Below, piece by piece: positions 47,375-58,564 of a stretch of 64,000 bases of DNA. Numbering within the stretch: position 1 is the first letter of the stretch; every line of letters begins with the position of its first letter. Position numbers and translations under genes: made by a program. Under the pieces are notes generated by a model. The model saw nothing but the letters and a program-made list of their open reading frames with translations. It searched no databases and was not told where the DNA came from. Source of the stretch: Theropithecus gelada (Eukaryota > Chordata > Mammalia > Primates > Cercopithecidae); NCBI RefSeq assembly GCF_003255815.1, contig NC_037673.1, positions 12,338,138 to 12,402,137 on the forward strand, read 5' to 3'.

Positions 47375-47667
47375 TTTTTTTTTTTTGGAAGGAGTCTCGC
47401 TCTGTTGCCCAAGCTGGAGTGCAGTGGCGGGATCTCAGCTCACTGCAAGCTCCGCCTCCTGGGTTCACGCCATTCTCCTGCCTCAGCCTCTGGAGTAGCT
47501 GGAACTACAGGCACCCGCCACCTCGCCCGGCTAGTTTTTTGTATTTTTTAGTAGAGACGGGGTTTCACCGTGTTAGCCAGGATGGTCTCGATCTCCTGAC
47601 CTCATGATCCACCCGTCTCGGCCTCCCAAAGTGCTGGGATTACAGGCTTGAGCCACCGCGCCCAGCC
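47375..47667 (-). mobile_element. AluY-type SINE, antisense
   Basis: Poly-T, then inverted Alu body from GGAGTCTCGCTCTG to CCACCGCGCCCAGCC, with AGCTCACTGCAAGCTCCGCC typical of AluY. The 14-base target-site duplication TATCTAGACTTTTC at 47361-47374 and 47668-47681 is perfect. A relatively young copy placed right next to the older monomer at 47695. Confidence 0.96.
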
Positions 47668-47694
47668 TATCTAGACTTTTCAATTTTAATTTTT

Positions 47695-47838
47695 TTTTTG
47701 AGACAGAATCTCACTCTATCACCCAGGCTGGAGTGCAATGGCATGATCACGGCTTACTGCAGCCTTGACCTCCCCCACTCTAGTGATCCTCCCACCTCAG
47801 CCTCCCAAGTAGCTGGGACTACAGGCATGCACCACCAC
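47695..47838 (-). mobile_element. Alu monomer (FLAM-like) or truncated Alu, antisense
   Basis: About 144 bases: GAGACAGAATCTCACTC, CACCCAGGCTGGAGTGC, CTGCAGCCTTGACCTCC, CAGCCTCCCAAGTAGC, ACTACAGGCATGCACC. The flanks TCAATTTTAATTTTT (47680-47694) and TCAATTTTCATTTTT (47839-47853) match at 14 of 15 positions, so this short element is a complete insertion event rather than a broken piece. Confidence 0.85.
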
Positions 47839-47853
47839 TCAATTTTCATTTTT

Positions 47854-48954
47854 GAAAGGATAATTTTTCCATATCCCAAGATTAAATTTTTGTGGCTACC
47901 TTTGTCTCCCTCCTAGCTCTCATTTTTCTACCTACTCACATTTCTACTTATTAAGTTCTTTTCATTCCCTCTGAAACCAGTTCAATGCAGAGCCCTTAGG
48001 ACTTGGTAGCAGGAATTTCTATTATTCTTCTAAAGCCCTCTCTGCCCCTTTCTTTATTTCTGCAAAGAAATTTCAAAAACACATTATTGAAACTTTACTC
48101 TACACGTTTTGTTTCCTAAGTTCTCACTACCAAAGCTTTCAGGAACAATTTCCTTCTAGAAGATCCCATATCCTGCTGTGCTTATAACCAATTAGTTCAA
48201 TACTTACACTGTTATACTTCTGCCAGGCTTCCAAGTCCCTCAGGCACCTGTGTGACTAATCCCTGGCTCATCTGAAAGTTGACCAGGTACTTTATAATAG
48301 GTTAAATGCCCATGTTAACATGCTCTTTCCTCCTATGTAGTCACGCTTAGTTTTGGAAATTTGTTGATCACTAAAAAAAAATAGTAATATTTATTGTATT
48401 TTAGTCTATCATTAAATGTTATTTCATTGTTTTATTAGGACTTTTCTGACACCTAACACATATTCCCATAGAACATTTCCTAATACTTCTCATTCTCATT
48501 CAAATTATCTGTTTAGCCCTGGTTTGGACTTTCTATAGAGGTCAGTGGGATCCATGTGATCTTTGCAATATATGTGATTAGGCAATTGATTTTTTAAAAA
48601 ACAAGTACTTGTGCTTAGTACAATACTCTTCATTAGGAATAGAAAAAATCATAAATACAGAATTAGTGCTTTCTCCATATTTCCAAACTGTCTTTTTTGG
48701 CATTACATATTTCTTATCCTACCATTAGATATTCTTATTCTCTTCTCTGTTCTATAATGAAATTTCTTCTCATTCTATTCTTTAACTACTGATTTAGAAA
48801 TTAGATTTTCTCTAATTTAATGTATTTGTTTACTCATACATCAGTGGCCACTGAGTACAGTATCATAGTATCATATTCTAACATTAAGCTTGATTGATAT
48901 CATCATTTCAGATTGTTTTTGCAAGCATTACTCATTTTTACCTTGAATACTATC
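47854..48954. other. Unassigned DNA
   Basis: Nothing recognised in about 1.1 kb; pyrimidine-rich stretches but no pure tract and no credible frame. Confidence 0.5.
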
Positions 48955-49080
48955 TTGGAGGTAAATGACATAATACTATTATAACCATTTTACATATGGA
49001 TAAAATGAGTAGCACAGTTTCAAAGCAAGCTGATGATTTGACACACATGGCTGGTATTCTTACCACTCGCATTCTGTTTT
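48955..49080 (+). mobile_element. Possible MIR SINE fragment
   Basis: The order TATTATAACCATTTTACATATG, GGATAAAATGAGTAGCACAG and TTTGACACACATGGCTGG resembles the MIR core and right end (CATTTTACAGATGAGG, ACTGAGGCACAG, GTCACACAGC). The match is weak and from memory. Confidence 0.45.
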
Positions 49081-50890
49081 CCCCCATGTGTATATGTGTG
49101 TAATGACTTGCTCATTGGTATAAAATGTTAGCTCTTATTATGATGATTTTTCCTATAGTTTGATCAAACAAACTCTTTTTATCCCCCAGAGAATAAAAAC
49201 AAGTCAATAACCACACAAAGATTTTCATTCTCAAGGGCAGCATAATTCATTTGCATGATTCAGAAAATGTTTAATCTTGGCAGGGTTTTCTCAACATCTT
49301 GAACATGAGATATGTGAATACAATTTTCTGATATTGTTTTAAAAGTACACATTTTAAAATTGGTGCTGAGATGAGATGAAAATTGAATGCATTGTGAATT
49401 ACCCAAAAATAATAATAATTTTGGTTAAAGATATAATGTCTAACATTTTGCCTAATTGAAATTTAACTCATCTTTAAATCAATCACTAATTAGCCTTTAT
49501 GTTGCCTAGAAAATAAAAAATGTTTTAAAAAATATTTTCTTCTTCCTAAGGTGTAACATTTCTTAAAGAATGTGTGGTATTTCTCAAAACACTCAACTCA
49601 CTGAATTTTATTTGTACTCTACTTAGAAAAACAAAATTGAACACTCTTCTGTATAGAAAGGTGTTGCAGACACCTATTCCTGATGTGGATATACAACATC
49701 AACTGTTTTTCTTCCGCCTCTGAGGGATCATTTTATCCAGTTTTAGACAATAAAATAGATATGGATATCTGTTGTCTTTTCTCTAATTTTTCATCTTTTT
49801 CTGCCTCGTACATAGACATGTTTAAAGCCATTGGAGCTATGAATTAACAAGTATGTGGGGAAAAAAACAAATCAATTTCTCAGCACCCATCCTGCTACCT
49901 GCCACCTCTCACCATATAGTTACATAAAATAAGTTCTTATTTAAGTTGCTATTAATTGCTTTTTTAAAAATATATGCAACTATAAGCATTTATAGCAGAT
50001 ACAGAAGGCTATCACTATATACAGAGAAAATGTTGTTGTACATCAAAAATAAATTGTAGATTCAACAAGGAATATTATTATAGTGAATAATCTAAAAATA
50101 AGATTGATGCCTAATTTGAGATATATACTTATATTTTGTATCAAATAAAATTGCAGTGTAAAGTAAGAGGTATATTTTCAGTGGCATGAGTTTGAAGTTT
50201 TTTTGTTTAACTTTTGAATATTTTTTCTTTAGGAAAGCTCAGAAAATAACTTGGTGTGTCTATATATTTTCACTTAAAATATTTTAGAAGTGGGACAAAA
50301 TCGTGGTAAACTATCTCTAGGTAATGTAGTGACATATGGCTAGCTATTTAGTTTGGTCTAAACTTTATATAAGATGACAGTCTTTACAGAAAGTTTTGGT
50401 ATAAATTACATAAAGGCATCACCTCTGATTTGCTCCAGTTGGTTTTATATGGTATCTTGACAGCAAAGAGAAATTATCCATGACTGATAGAGACTTGGAG
50501 ATACGGCACCTACTTGAAACATTAGAAAGAAGGAATATAATCAGTGTGGCGGAGGAGAAGCTGAAAGGGAGAAATGTTTCTCAGTGATTTTATTTTCAAT
50601 ATTAAAAAATGCATGCCAAACTTTAATAAGTAATAATAGCAGTTACATAGTGCTAAGAGACAGGTCTGAAGTTAAATGCATGCCAATGATGTGAGACTCT
50701 GTTACACACGTTCTCTTTAACAGTGTGTTTCTGATGAGAACACAGAAGGTTTAAACTCTTGGAGCAAGAGCATACCTAAAATAGATGAGTCTTAAAGATG
50801 TTTGTATAATTTTTCATACAATTTTTCATACATAATGTCTGGTATACAAGTAAAATTTTTATAAAAAGCAGGAAAAGAAACAGTATCAGA
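49081..50890. other. Unassigned AT-rich DNA
   Basis: Nothing recognised in about 1.8 kb; no credible frame or RNA signature. Confidence 0.5.
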
Positions 50891-50894
50891 AGAC

Positions 50895-51012
50895 ACTGAA
50901 TCACAAAGAGATGTGATGAAATAGTGAACAAATTCTGGAGATGGTTGGTGGCGATGGTTGCTTAACAATGAGAATGTGTACTTAATAGTTCTGAATTGTA
51001 CACTTAAGGGAC
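50895..51012 (+). mobile_element. Old L1 (L1M) 3' end fragment, sense
   Basis: TTCTGGAGATGGTTGGTGGCGATGG, GAATGTGTACTTAATAG and TCTGAATTGTACACTTAA match the known 3' end of L1M elements, which recurs at 52280-52350 in a second copy. Confidence 0.7.
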
Positions 51013-51690
51013 ATTGGATTTCTAACATTGAGTCTGAAAGAAGAGAGAAAGGAGATAGAAGCAATATTTTTTAAATTACTATCTGATAATTTTCTAAAAC
51101 TAATAAAGGATATTAAGTTTTGAGCAAAAATCAAGGTTAAAAACATCCCCACCACAAAACAGTCACAAAAACAACATAAATCTTAGAAAATCAGAGTTCA
51201 GCTTTTGAAAAAAAGAAATAAGAAACAGAAATACAGTTACAAAGACAGAGACACAATTCAGCTTATCTTTTAGAGATCAATGTTAAGACAGACTGAAATT
51301 CTCAAGAAAGTTCCAAGAAGCCTGTTGATATAATATATTGGAATGACATCCTTAAAGTTCTAAAAGATAGCAAATATCAGCTTATAATTTAACATCCAGC
51401 TAATATGTTTCAAAAATGGGGTCAAAATTCATAAGTATTCCTAAAAAATGTTGTGATCTTTAATTGTTAACAGTCCTATACTAAGGGGAAATACTAAAGA
51501 GAGTTCTTTAAAGTGAAAATATGTCATCACAGATGGAATGCAGAAGAAAAAAATCAAACCTTCTGAGGACACATAAATATAAACAAATATTAACTAGTGA
51601 TGTACTTGGGAGACTAAATGTGTGTAGAATTAATGTACATTATAATTATATATAATCAAATCAAAATCACAGGATAAAACATATCCATTA
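51013..51690. other. Unassigned DNA, possibly decayed L1
   Basis: A stretch near 51330-51410 (GGAATGACATCCTTAAAGTTC, ACATCCAGCTAATATG) faintly resembles old L1 sequence. Not enough for a firm call. Confidence 0.35.
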
Positions 51691-52411
51691 GGCCGCTGGT
51701 TAAGAAAAAAATAAAAAATATTTTTTGGTGAGGATATAAGAAAATTGGAATCCTTGTGTGTTGTTAGTGGGAATGCAAGATCGTACAACTACCGTAAAAA
51801 ATAGTACAGCAATTCCTCCAAAATTAAACATGAAATTAACACACGATCCACCAACTCCACTTCTGGGCACATACCCAGAATAAACAAAAGCAGGGAATAG
51901 AACAAACATTTGTACACCAATATTCAAAGGAATATTATTTATAATAGGCAAAAGACGGAAACAACTCCCAAGTGTCCATTCACAGCTAAATAGGTGAACA
52001 AAGTGTGGTATGTGCATGCAATGGACTATTAATTAACTTTTGATAGGAATTACATTTTGACACATGCTACCACATGAATAAACCTTGAAGGCATCGTGCT
52101 AAGTGAAATAAGCCAGTCAGTCAGAAAAGGACAAATGTTGTATGATTCCACTTATATGAAGTATGTAGACTAGTCAAATTATTAGGGACAAAAAGTAGAA
52201 GGGAGCTTACCAGGGGTAAGGGGAACTGGGAATGGGGGATTATTTTTTAATGGGTAAAGAGTTTCCGCTTTGTATGATGAACGGATTCTGGAGATGATGG
52301 TGATGATGGTTACACCACAGTTAGACTACTTAATTTTTCTGAACTGTTTACTTAAAATAGTTAAAATGATAAATTTTGTGTTATATGTATAGTTTACCTT
52401 AATTAAAAATA
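51690..52411 (+). mobile_element. Old L1 (L1M) ORF2 end and 3'UTR, sense
   Basis: ORF2 C-terminal text (GTGAGGATATAAG, TTGTTAGTGGGAATGC, CCACTTCTGGGCACATACCC, AAGTGTCCATTCACAGC) is followed by the L1M 3'UTR (AAGTGAAATAAGCCAGTC, TGATTCCACTTATATGAAG, TTCTGGAGATGATGGTGATG, ATTTTGTGTTATATG). No open ORF2 frame survives on the plus strand. The antisense 105-codon frame at 51700 is a shadow. Confidence 0.85.
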
Positions 52412-52611
52412 GTATATAAGAATGGATTTGGGCAATTAAAATGTTATAAGTTTTTTTTTTTCAGCCAATAAGTGGTAAAAATATTACTTTAAAAAGGATA
52501 TCAACAAGTCAGGGCTGTGTGTTTCAGTTCAGGGTAAACACTAAAATAATAATAATAATCTGTACCAATCAAGAAAATACAAGGTACATTTGGCTACTGA
52601 AAATAAGTTTG

Positions 52612-52863
52612 AACTTTGGGAGGCCAAGGCAGGTGGATCACTTGAGCACAGGCATTTGGGATCAGCCTAGACAATATGGCAAGACCTGTCTCTACTAAAA
52701 ATACAAAAAATAGCCAGATGTGGTGCTTTCTTGTTGTCCCAGCTACTCAGGAGCCTGAGGGGGAAGGATTGCTTGAGTCCCAGGGGCAGAGGTTGTAGTA
52801 AGCTGAGATTGTGCCACTGCACTACAGCCTAGGTGACAAAGGGAGAACCTGTCTAAAAAAAAA
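52612..52863 (+). mobile_element. Alu SINE, 5'-truncated, old, sense
   Basis: Begins at GAACTTTGGGAGGCCAAGGC, so about 35 bases of the 5' end are missing. Continues through the linker (AAAAATACAAAAAATAGCC) and right arm (ACTGCACTACAGCCTAGG) to a short A-tail. Strongly diverged. Confidence 0.93.
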
Positions 52864-53445
52864 GTTAGAAATCCAAAATAGGTTACGAATATTAAAGAAA
52901 GAAAGAAGAAACAACTAGAAAACAGAAAAAGTGGTATTACACATATACATATACAAATATCATATTATTTACATTGTATATCAATGGAATACTTTTTTAT
53001 TAAAAGATAAAATTACCAGACTGAATATATAAGCAAAAGAAAACAATATCACATAAAAAGGTTGATATCAAACAGATAAAGAAACATGTAGGCATCATGT
53101 AAACACTAACCAAAAGGATAAAGGTATACGTTCTACCGTCAGAAAAAATAGATGTTGGCCGGGCGCGGTGGCTCAAGCCTGTAATCCCAGCACTTTGGGA
53201 GGCCGAGACGGGCGGATCATGAGGTCAGGAGATCGAGACCAACCTGGCTAATACGGTGAAACCCCGTCTCTACTAAAAAATACAAAAAACTAGCCGGGCA
53301 AAGTGGCGGGTGCCTGTAGTCCCAGCTACTCGGGAGGCTGAGGCAGGAGAATGGCGTGAACCCGAGAGGAGGAGCTTGCAGTGAGCTGAGATCCGGCCAC
53401 TGCACTCCAGCCTGGGTGACAGAGCAAGACTCCGTCTCAAAAAAA

Positions 53446-53516
53446 NNNNNNNNNNNNNNNNNNNNNNNNNNNNNNNNNNNNNNNNNNNNNNNNNNNNNNN
53501 NNNNNNNNNNNNNNNN
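53446..53516. other. Assembly gap (71 N)
   Basis: Seventy-one unresolved bases directly after the Alu A-run and directly before GC-rich sequence. The true length is unknown; a GC-rich or tandem-repeat stretch would explain failure to assemble. Confidence 1.
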
Positions 53517-53608
53517 GGGGGAAGGAGAAGGGCGGGAACGCGGGGGGATGAGCGGGGAGTGAGGGCAGCACCGGCCCCCAAGCAGGGGCAAAAGAACAAA
53601 ACCCAAAC
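53517..53608 (+). other. GC-rich non-Alu segment inside a target-site duplication
   Basis: About 92 bases with G-runs (GGGCGGGAACGCGGGGGG; GAGCGGGGAGTGAGGG) and five CpGs, ending CAAAACCCAAAC before poly-A. The composition is unlike anything else in the window. Low CpG loss suggests a recent arrival and a CpG-island-like source. No reading frame of interest. Confidence 0.85.
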
Positions 53609-53650
53609 AAAAAAAAAAAAAAAAAAAAAAAAAAAGAAAAAATAGATGTT

Positions 53651-54129
53651 AAGATAAGAAATATTAACAGATTTAAAGAGGGATTTTTCTTAGTAATAGC
53701 AAGTCTTAGTTTGAGAGGCTGTGACGATTTAAGAGGAGTTTGTCCCTGCTGCCCACTGTGGATACCCAGAACCCTTGTTCCTTAGCTTCAGGATTGGAAC
53801 CATGGAACCATGCACATCCAGACCATGCTGGACCCTGTTCTTCAACTCAGACCTTGATATTGGAAAGAAATGTTAAAACCATGTACCACATTTAGCCCAT
53901 TACCTGTTGAGATAATATTCTGGTCATTCATGGAAGGTGTGTACACATAATATTAAAAAGTTACTCTCAAATTCCCTCTGCACCCAAACATTTTACAAGA
54001 AAACATATTGTAATATCCAGGTGTTCTGCATGTAAAGGGGTTGCTGACATGTAATAGAGTTACAAAGTTACAAGTCTTATAAAAGCAAAACAGCATGTAA
54101 AAGAAACGTCTTCTGAAAATAAGTTTTAG
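53651..54129. other. Unassigned DNA
   Basis: Nothing recognised; 53750-53860 is less AT-rich than its surroundings but matches no family I know. Confidence 0.5.
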
Positions 54130-54137
54130 AACCTTGA

Positions 54138-54424
54138 GGCCGGGCGCGGTGGCTCAAGCCTGTAATCCCAGCACTTTGGGAGGCCGAGACGGGAGGATCA
54201 CGAGGTCAGGAGATGGAGACCATCCTGGCTAACAAGGTGAAACCCCATCTCAACTAAAAAATACAAAAAAAATAACTAGCCGGGCGAGGTGGCGGGCGCC
54301 TGTAGTCCCAGCTACTCGGGAGGCTGAGGCAGGAGAATGGCGTAAACCCGGGAGGCGGAGCTTGCAGTGAGCTGAGATCCGGCCACTGCATCCCAGCCTG
54401 GGCGACAGAGCGAGACTCCCTCTC

Positions 54425-54450
<26 letters not shown>
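54138..54450 (+). mobile_element. Young AluY-type SINE (AluYR-like), sense
   Basis: Near-intact Alu with GGCCGGGCGCGG start, CTCAAGCCTG, GCCGAGACGGG, AGCCGGGCGAGGTGGCGGGC and GATCCGGCCACTGC, then about 27 A. The flanking duplication AACCTTGA(G) occurs at 54130-54138 and 54451-54459. It is the second recent Alu of the same type within 1 kb, in the same orientation as the composite insertion at 53157. Confidence 0.96.
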
Positions 54451-54456
<6 letters not shown>

Positions 54457-54459
54457 GAG

Positions 54460-56776
54460 AAGCCAGCCTGAAGCTACACATCCACATTTGTTCACGGGTT
54501 AGAGGAGTTGGAGCAAAATGTCCATAAAGACAGAAAGAGGAAAGATCTTTGGCAGACTAGTAGTATTTAGAAGACATTTCACAATATAATCATTTTTTTT
54601 GCATGTGCATTTTATTCCTCACTGCTGTGTGTATTGACGATACTAAGTCTTAAGTGCTCAAAGTATTTTAAAAGTAGAAGTATTAATCTCTATACAAATA
54701 AACCTCTTTATAAACCTCATTTAGTTTCTATAAAGGACTGCCTTCAGGGAGCGACTTTGTTAATACAGCTCTTGGGAGCTAGCCTTGTTTCTGTAAGTGA
54801 TTGAGATGGTGTAGTGAGGAGAAAAGAAAGAGTGAAAGAGGGGCAAGGATCTACTTGGGTTTCTTTCTTTTCTTCTTTTATTTTTTTTTCTGTAAAGTAA
54901 TTGCATTTATTGTGGACCAGGTTCTTCATTTTGCAACATCTAGGCTTTTTAGATTTATTGAGTTGACAATGTGACATAAAAAGTACAGCTAGTAAATAAA
55001 TTAATTTGTAAATACCTTCTGGTAATAACTATTAGAAAATAAACATCTCAAATGCAGAATTTGTAAACCACCTCTGAGCAATATAAATAAGGATTTGATC
55101 ATGGGGTTAGCAGTAGAAGGGTGGAAAGAAGTTCTGGGTTAAAAAAAGTATGCAAATCTGTTCATATTTGTGTTTGGATTATAAACATTTTGTTTGTGTA
55201 TATATTTTTGGCCCCATATAAATACATTGTTAAATAATTCAATGGAAACATATCTTCCTCCTAACATTCTAATAATATAGCTTTGATCATGAATTCTCCT
55301 GAAAGCATTATACTTATCACATTCTTGTTATGTCTCACTTTAACTTGAACATTCTGGGAATTAACTCTGACAATATTTTTGGCCAGTGGCCTGTTGTCAT
55401 TTTTGTTTGTATAAAGTTTTCATCCTCATGAAAGGGAGGATTACGTTATTTTCTTGATTGAGGTGGTGTAGTATCTGCTAAGTTATCAAAACATTAATGG
55501 CTTTCAGAATCTAAATAGGTAAACACTTATAATGTGTAAAAAACATGATACATACTGTATTATCTCAATCACATACAAATGTATGCTGTGTTGTGTATTT
55601 ATACACACAAGGACTTTGCAGGACCGTTTGAACCATAAACTGCTTATAATTAGAGATGATTGCTCTTTTTTTCTAAAATGTACATATTAGCTTTTTAAGA
55701 TTAAAAACTATAAAAACAAAAGAAATATTATGAAGATTATTCAACACATTTTTAAAATACAAAGTACATTTTCTGATAATAATGGAATTAAGCCAGAAAT
55801 CAATAAACAAAGGACCACTTGAAATTTCCAAAATATTCAGAAATCAGGTAATACACATATATATAATTCACATATTATAAAGGAAATCACACTGGAATAT
55901 TATAATTCGCACCTGAATAAAATAAAATACAATGTAGTCAAATGAATTGGATATAGTTAATTTGTGTTTAAGAAAAATTATTACTTTAAGTGTGTGTATA
56001 TATATACACTTAAGTATATTTGTATCTTATAAATATATTTTATTTATTTAGATGTATATTCAATAATTTTATTCAAACATAAATTTGAATGAAATCTAAT
56101 TATACAAACATATATGCTATTATTAAAAATAGAATATAAAAAGCCTAAAGAAAGTAGGAGTATTAAATATGACTATAAAGATCAATGACCAGCAAAAGAG
56201 AAAGAAATAGAGAAAACTCATGCGAGTTAAAATGTTAATGGAATTTATTTTTTAAAAATAAGATACTGGAACTTAAAGTAAAAAAAGAAAAGAAAAATGT
56301 GGTAAAATGACAGATAAAGGGGAAAATGTTACTTTCAGGTGTTAAATATATACATTTTCTAATACTACAGATTAAATACAATGAAAAAATAGTTGAAGAT
56401 ACTGCTCTATATTATGTACGTTTGTCTATGTTTATTTTTTGATGTTTACTGCTTTCATTTATTTAAATTTTATTTATTCATTTTGATAACATATTTTAAA
56501 TAGTTTCCTATTTCTATATTGTCTATTGCACAGCTTCCTACTTATTTAATATACAACTTCCTTTTTAGACTGAAGACTTGATTTACCTTTGATTTCTCAT
56601 TTCTAGGCACCTACTATAGAGCAATGCAATCTATAATGTTTTCTTGAATGAATGAATAAGCACTTCTACCCATTTAGTGAAAAAAGGGATTTATATTTTT
56701 CAAATATACTTTTCTTGGAAAACAAACTGGAATCAGGGCTTTTTTCTCTTCTTCTTACAACTAAGAGTTTTTTAAA
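54460..56776. other. Unassigned AT-rich DNA
   Basis: No repeat family recognised in about 2.3 kb. Contains alternating TATATA runs near 55858-55863 and 55993-56010. No frame above chance. Confidence 0.5.
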
Positions 56777-57585
56777 CTTTATTTATTTATTTATTTTTAA
56801 AGTTCTGGGTTACATGTGCAGGACGTGCAGGTTTGTTACATAGGTAAACGTGTGCCATTGTGGTTTGCTGCACAGATCATCCCGTCACGCAGGTTTTAAG
56901 CCTAGAACCCATTAACTGTTCTTTCTGGTGCTCTCCCTCTCCCTACACCCCAGACAGGCCCCGGTGTGCACTGTTTTCCGCCATGTGTCCATGTGTTCTC
57001 GTTGTTCAGTTCCCACTTATAAGTGAGAACATGCGGTGTTTGGTTTTCTGTTCCTGCATTAGTTTGCTGCAGATAACCTCTTCCAGCTCCACCCACGTCC
57101 CTGCAAAGGACATGATCTCCTTCCTTTTTATGACTGCACAGTATTCCATAGTGTATATGTAACACATTTTTTTTATCTAGTCTACTCTTGATGGACATTT
57201 GGGTGTATTACATGTCTTTGCTATTGTTCATAGTGTTGCAATGAATATATGTGTGCATGTATCTTCATGATAGAATGATTTACATTACTTTGGGTGTAGA
57301 CCAAGTAACGGGATTGCTGGGTCAAATGATAGTTCTGCCTCTATGTCTTTGTGGAATCATCACACTGTCTTCCACAATGATTGAATTAATTTACATTCCC
57401 ACCAACAGTGTAAAAGTGTTCCTATTTGTACACAATCTTTCCAGCATCTGTTGTTTCTTGACTTTTTAATAATTGCCATTCTGACTGGCATGAGATGGTA
57501 TCTCATTGTGGTTTTGATTTGCATTTCTCTAATTATCAGTGATGTTGAGCTTTTCTAAAATATGTTCGTTCTGTGCATGTATGTC

Positions 57586-57828
57586 TTATTTTGGGAAATG
57601 TCTGTTTATGATCTTTGCCCACACTTTATTGATATTGTTTTTTTCTACAAGTTCCTTGTAGGCTCTGGATATTAGACCTTTGTCTGATAGATAGCTTGCA
57701 AAAATATTCTCCAATTCTGTAGGATGCCTATTCACTCTTATGCTAGTTTCTTTTGCTGTGCAGAAGTTCTTTAGTTTAATTAGATTCCATTTCCCTAGTT
57801 TTGCTTTTGTTGCAATTACTTTTGGCAT
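57586..57828 (-). pseudogene. L1 ORF2 C-terminal remnant, 80 codons
   Basis: Encodes KWNLIKLKNFCTAKETSIRVN followed by LSDKGLISRAYKELVEKNNINKVWAKIINRHF, the same ORF2p segment that opens the remnants at 21617 and 24665. Frame lost at both ends. Confidence 0.85.
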
Positions 57829-57898
57829 TTTTGTTGCCCCTACCTATGTCCTGAATGCTATTGCATAGATTTTCTTCTAGGGTTTTTATAGCTTTGGG

Positions 57899-58207
57899 TT
57901 ATACATGTAGGCCTTTAATCCATCTTGAGTTAATTTTTGTATAAGGTGTAAGGAAGGGGTCTAAGTTCAGTTTTCTACTTGTGGCCAGCCAGTTCTCCCA
58001 GCACCATTTATTAAATAGGAAATCCTTTCCCCATTGCTTGTTTTTGTCATATTTGTCAGAGATCAGGTGGTTGTACTCGTGTGGTTTTATTTTGGAGTTC
58101 TCTATTCTGTTGCACTGGTCTATGTGTCTGTTTTTGTACCAGTACCATGCTGTTTTAGTTACTGTAGCCCCGCAGTATCCGCAGTATACTTTGAAGTTGG
58201 TTACCAT
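57899..58207 (-). pseudogene. L1 ORF2 mid-region remnant, 102 codons
   Basis: Contains TVTKTAWYWYKNRHIDQCNR, KNKQWGKDFLFNKWCWENW and LDPFLTPYTKINSRWIKGL, the ORF2p region between the reverse transcriptase and the Cys-rich C-terminus. The start (VYCGYCGAT) reflects local change in the parent sequence. Not functional. Confidence 0.85.
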
Positions 58208-58564
58208 GGATGCCTTCAGCTGTGTTCTTTTTGCTTAGGATTGTCTTGGCTATTTGGGCTCTTTTTTGGTTTTACATACATTTTAAAATAGTTTTTTTTC
58301 TAATTTTATGAAGAATGTCAATGGCAGTTTAATAGGAATAGCCTTTCATCTATAAATTACTTAGGGCAGTATGGCCATTTTCACAACATTGATTCTCTCT
58401 ATCCATGAGAATGGAATGTTTTTCCATTTGTTTGTGTCCTCTCTGATTTCCTTGAGCAGTGATTTGTAGTTCTCCTTGAAGAGTTCCTTCTCTTCCCTTG
58501 TTAGCTGTATTCCTAGGTATTTTATTCTCTTTTTAACAATTGTGAATGGGAGTTCATTCATGAT

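Larger units (their letters stand above)
53157..53634 (+). mobile_element. Composite insertion: young AluY-type SINE plus GC-rich non-Alu segment plus poly-A
   Basis: A near-intact Alu (53157-about 53440, AluYR-like variants CTCAAGCCTG, GCCGAGACGGG, GATCCGGCCAC) ends in a short A-run. It is followed by 71 unresolved bases, then a GC-rich non-Alu segment (53517-53608) with several intact CpGs, then about 26 A. The whole block is flanked by one perfect 16-base duplication AGAAAAAATAGATGTT at 53141-53156 and 53635-53650. One duplication around the whole block indicates a single retrotransposition event. Possibilities: Alu read-through with 3' transduction, a chimera with a GC-rich retroelement such as an SVA2-type VNTR element, or a local assembly error at the gap. 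Confidence 0.85.

Noticed and set aside
53217..53606. Frames of 129 and 108 codons spanning the assembly gap.
   Set aside because: They are Alu antisense translations extended across unknown bases and are not evidence of a gene.
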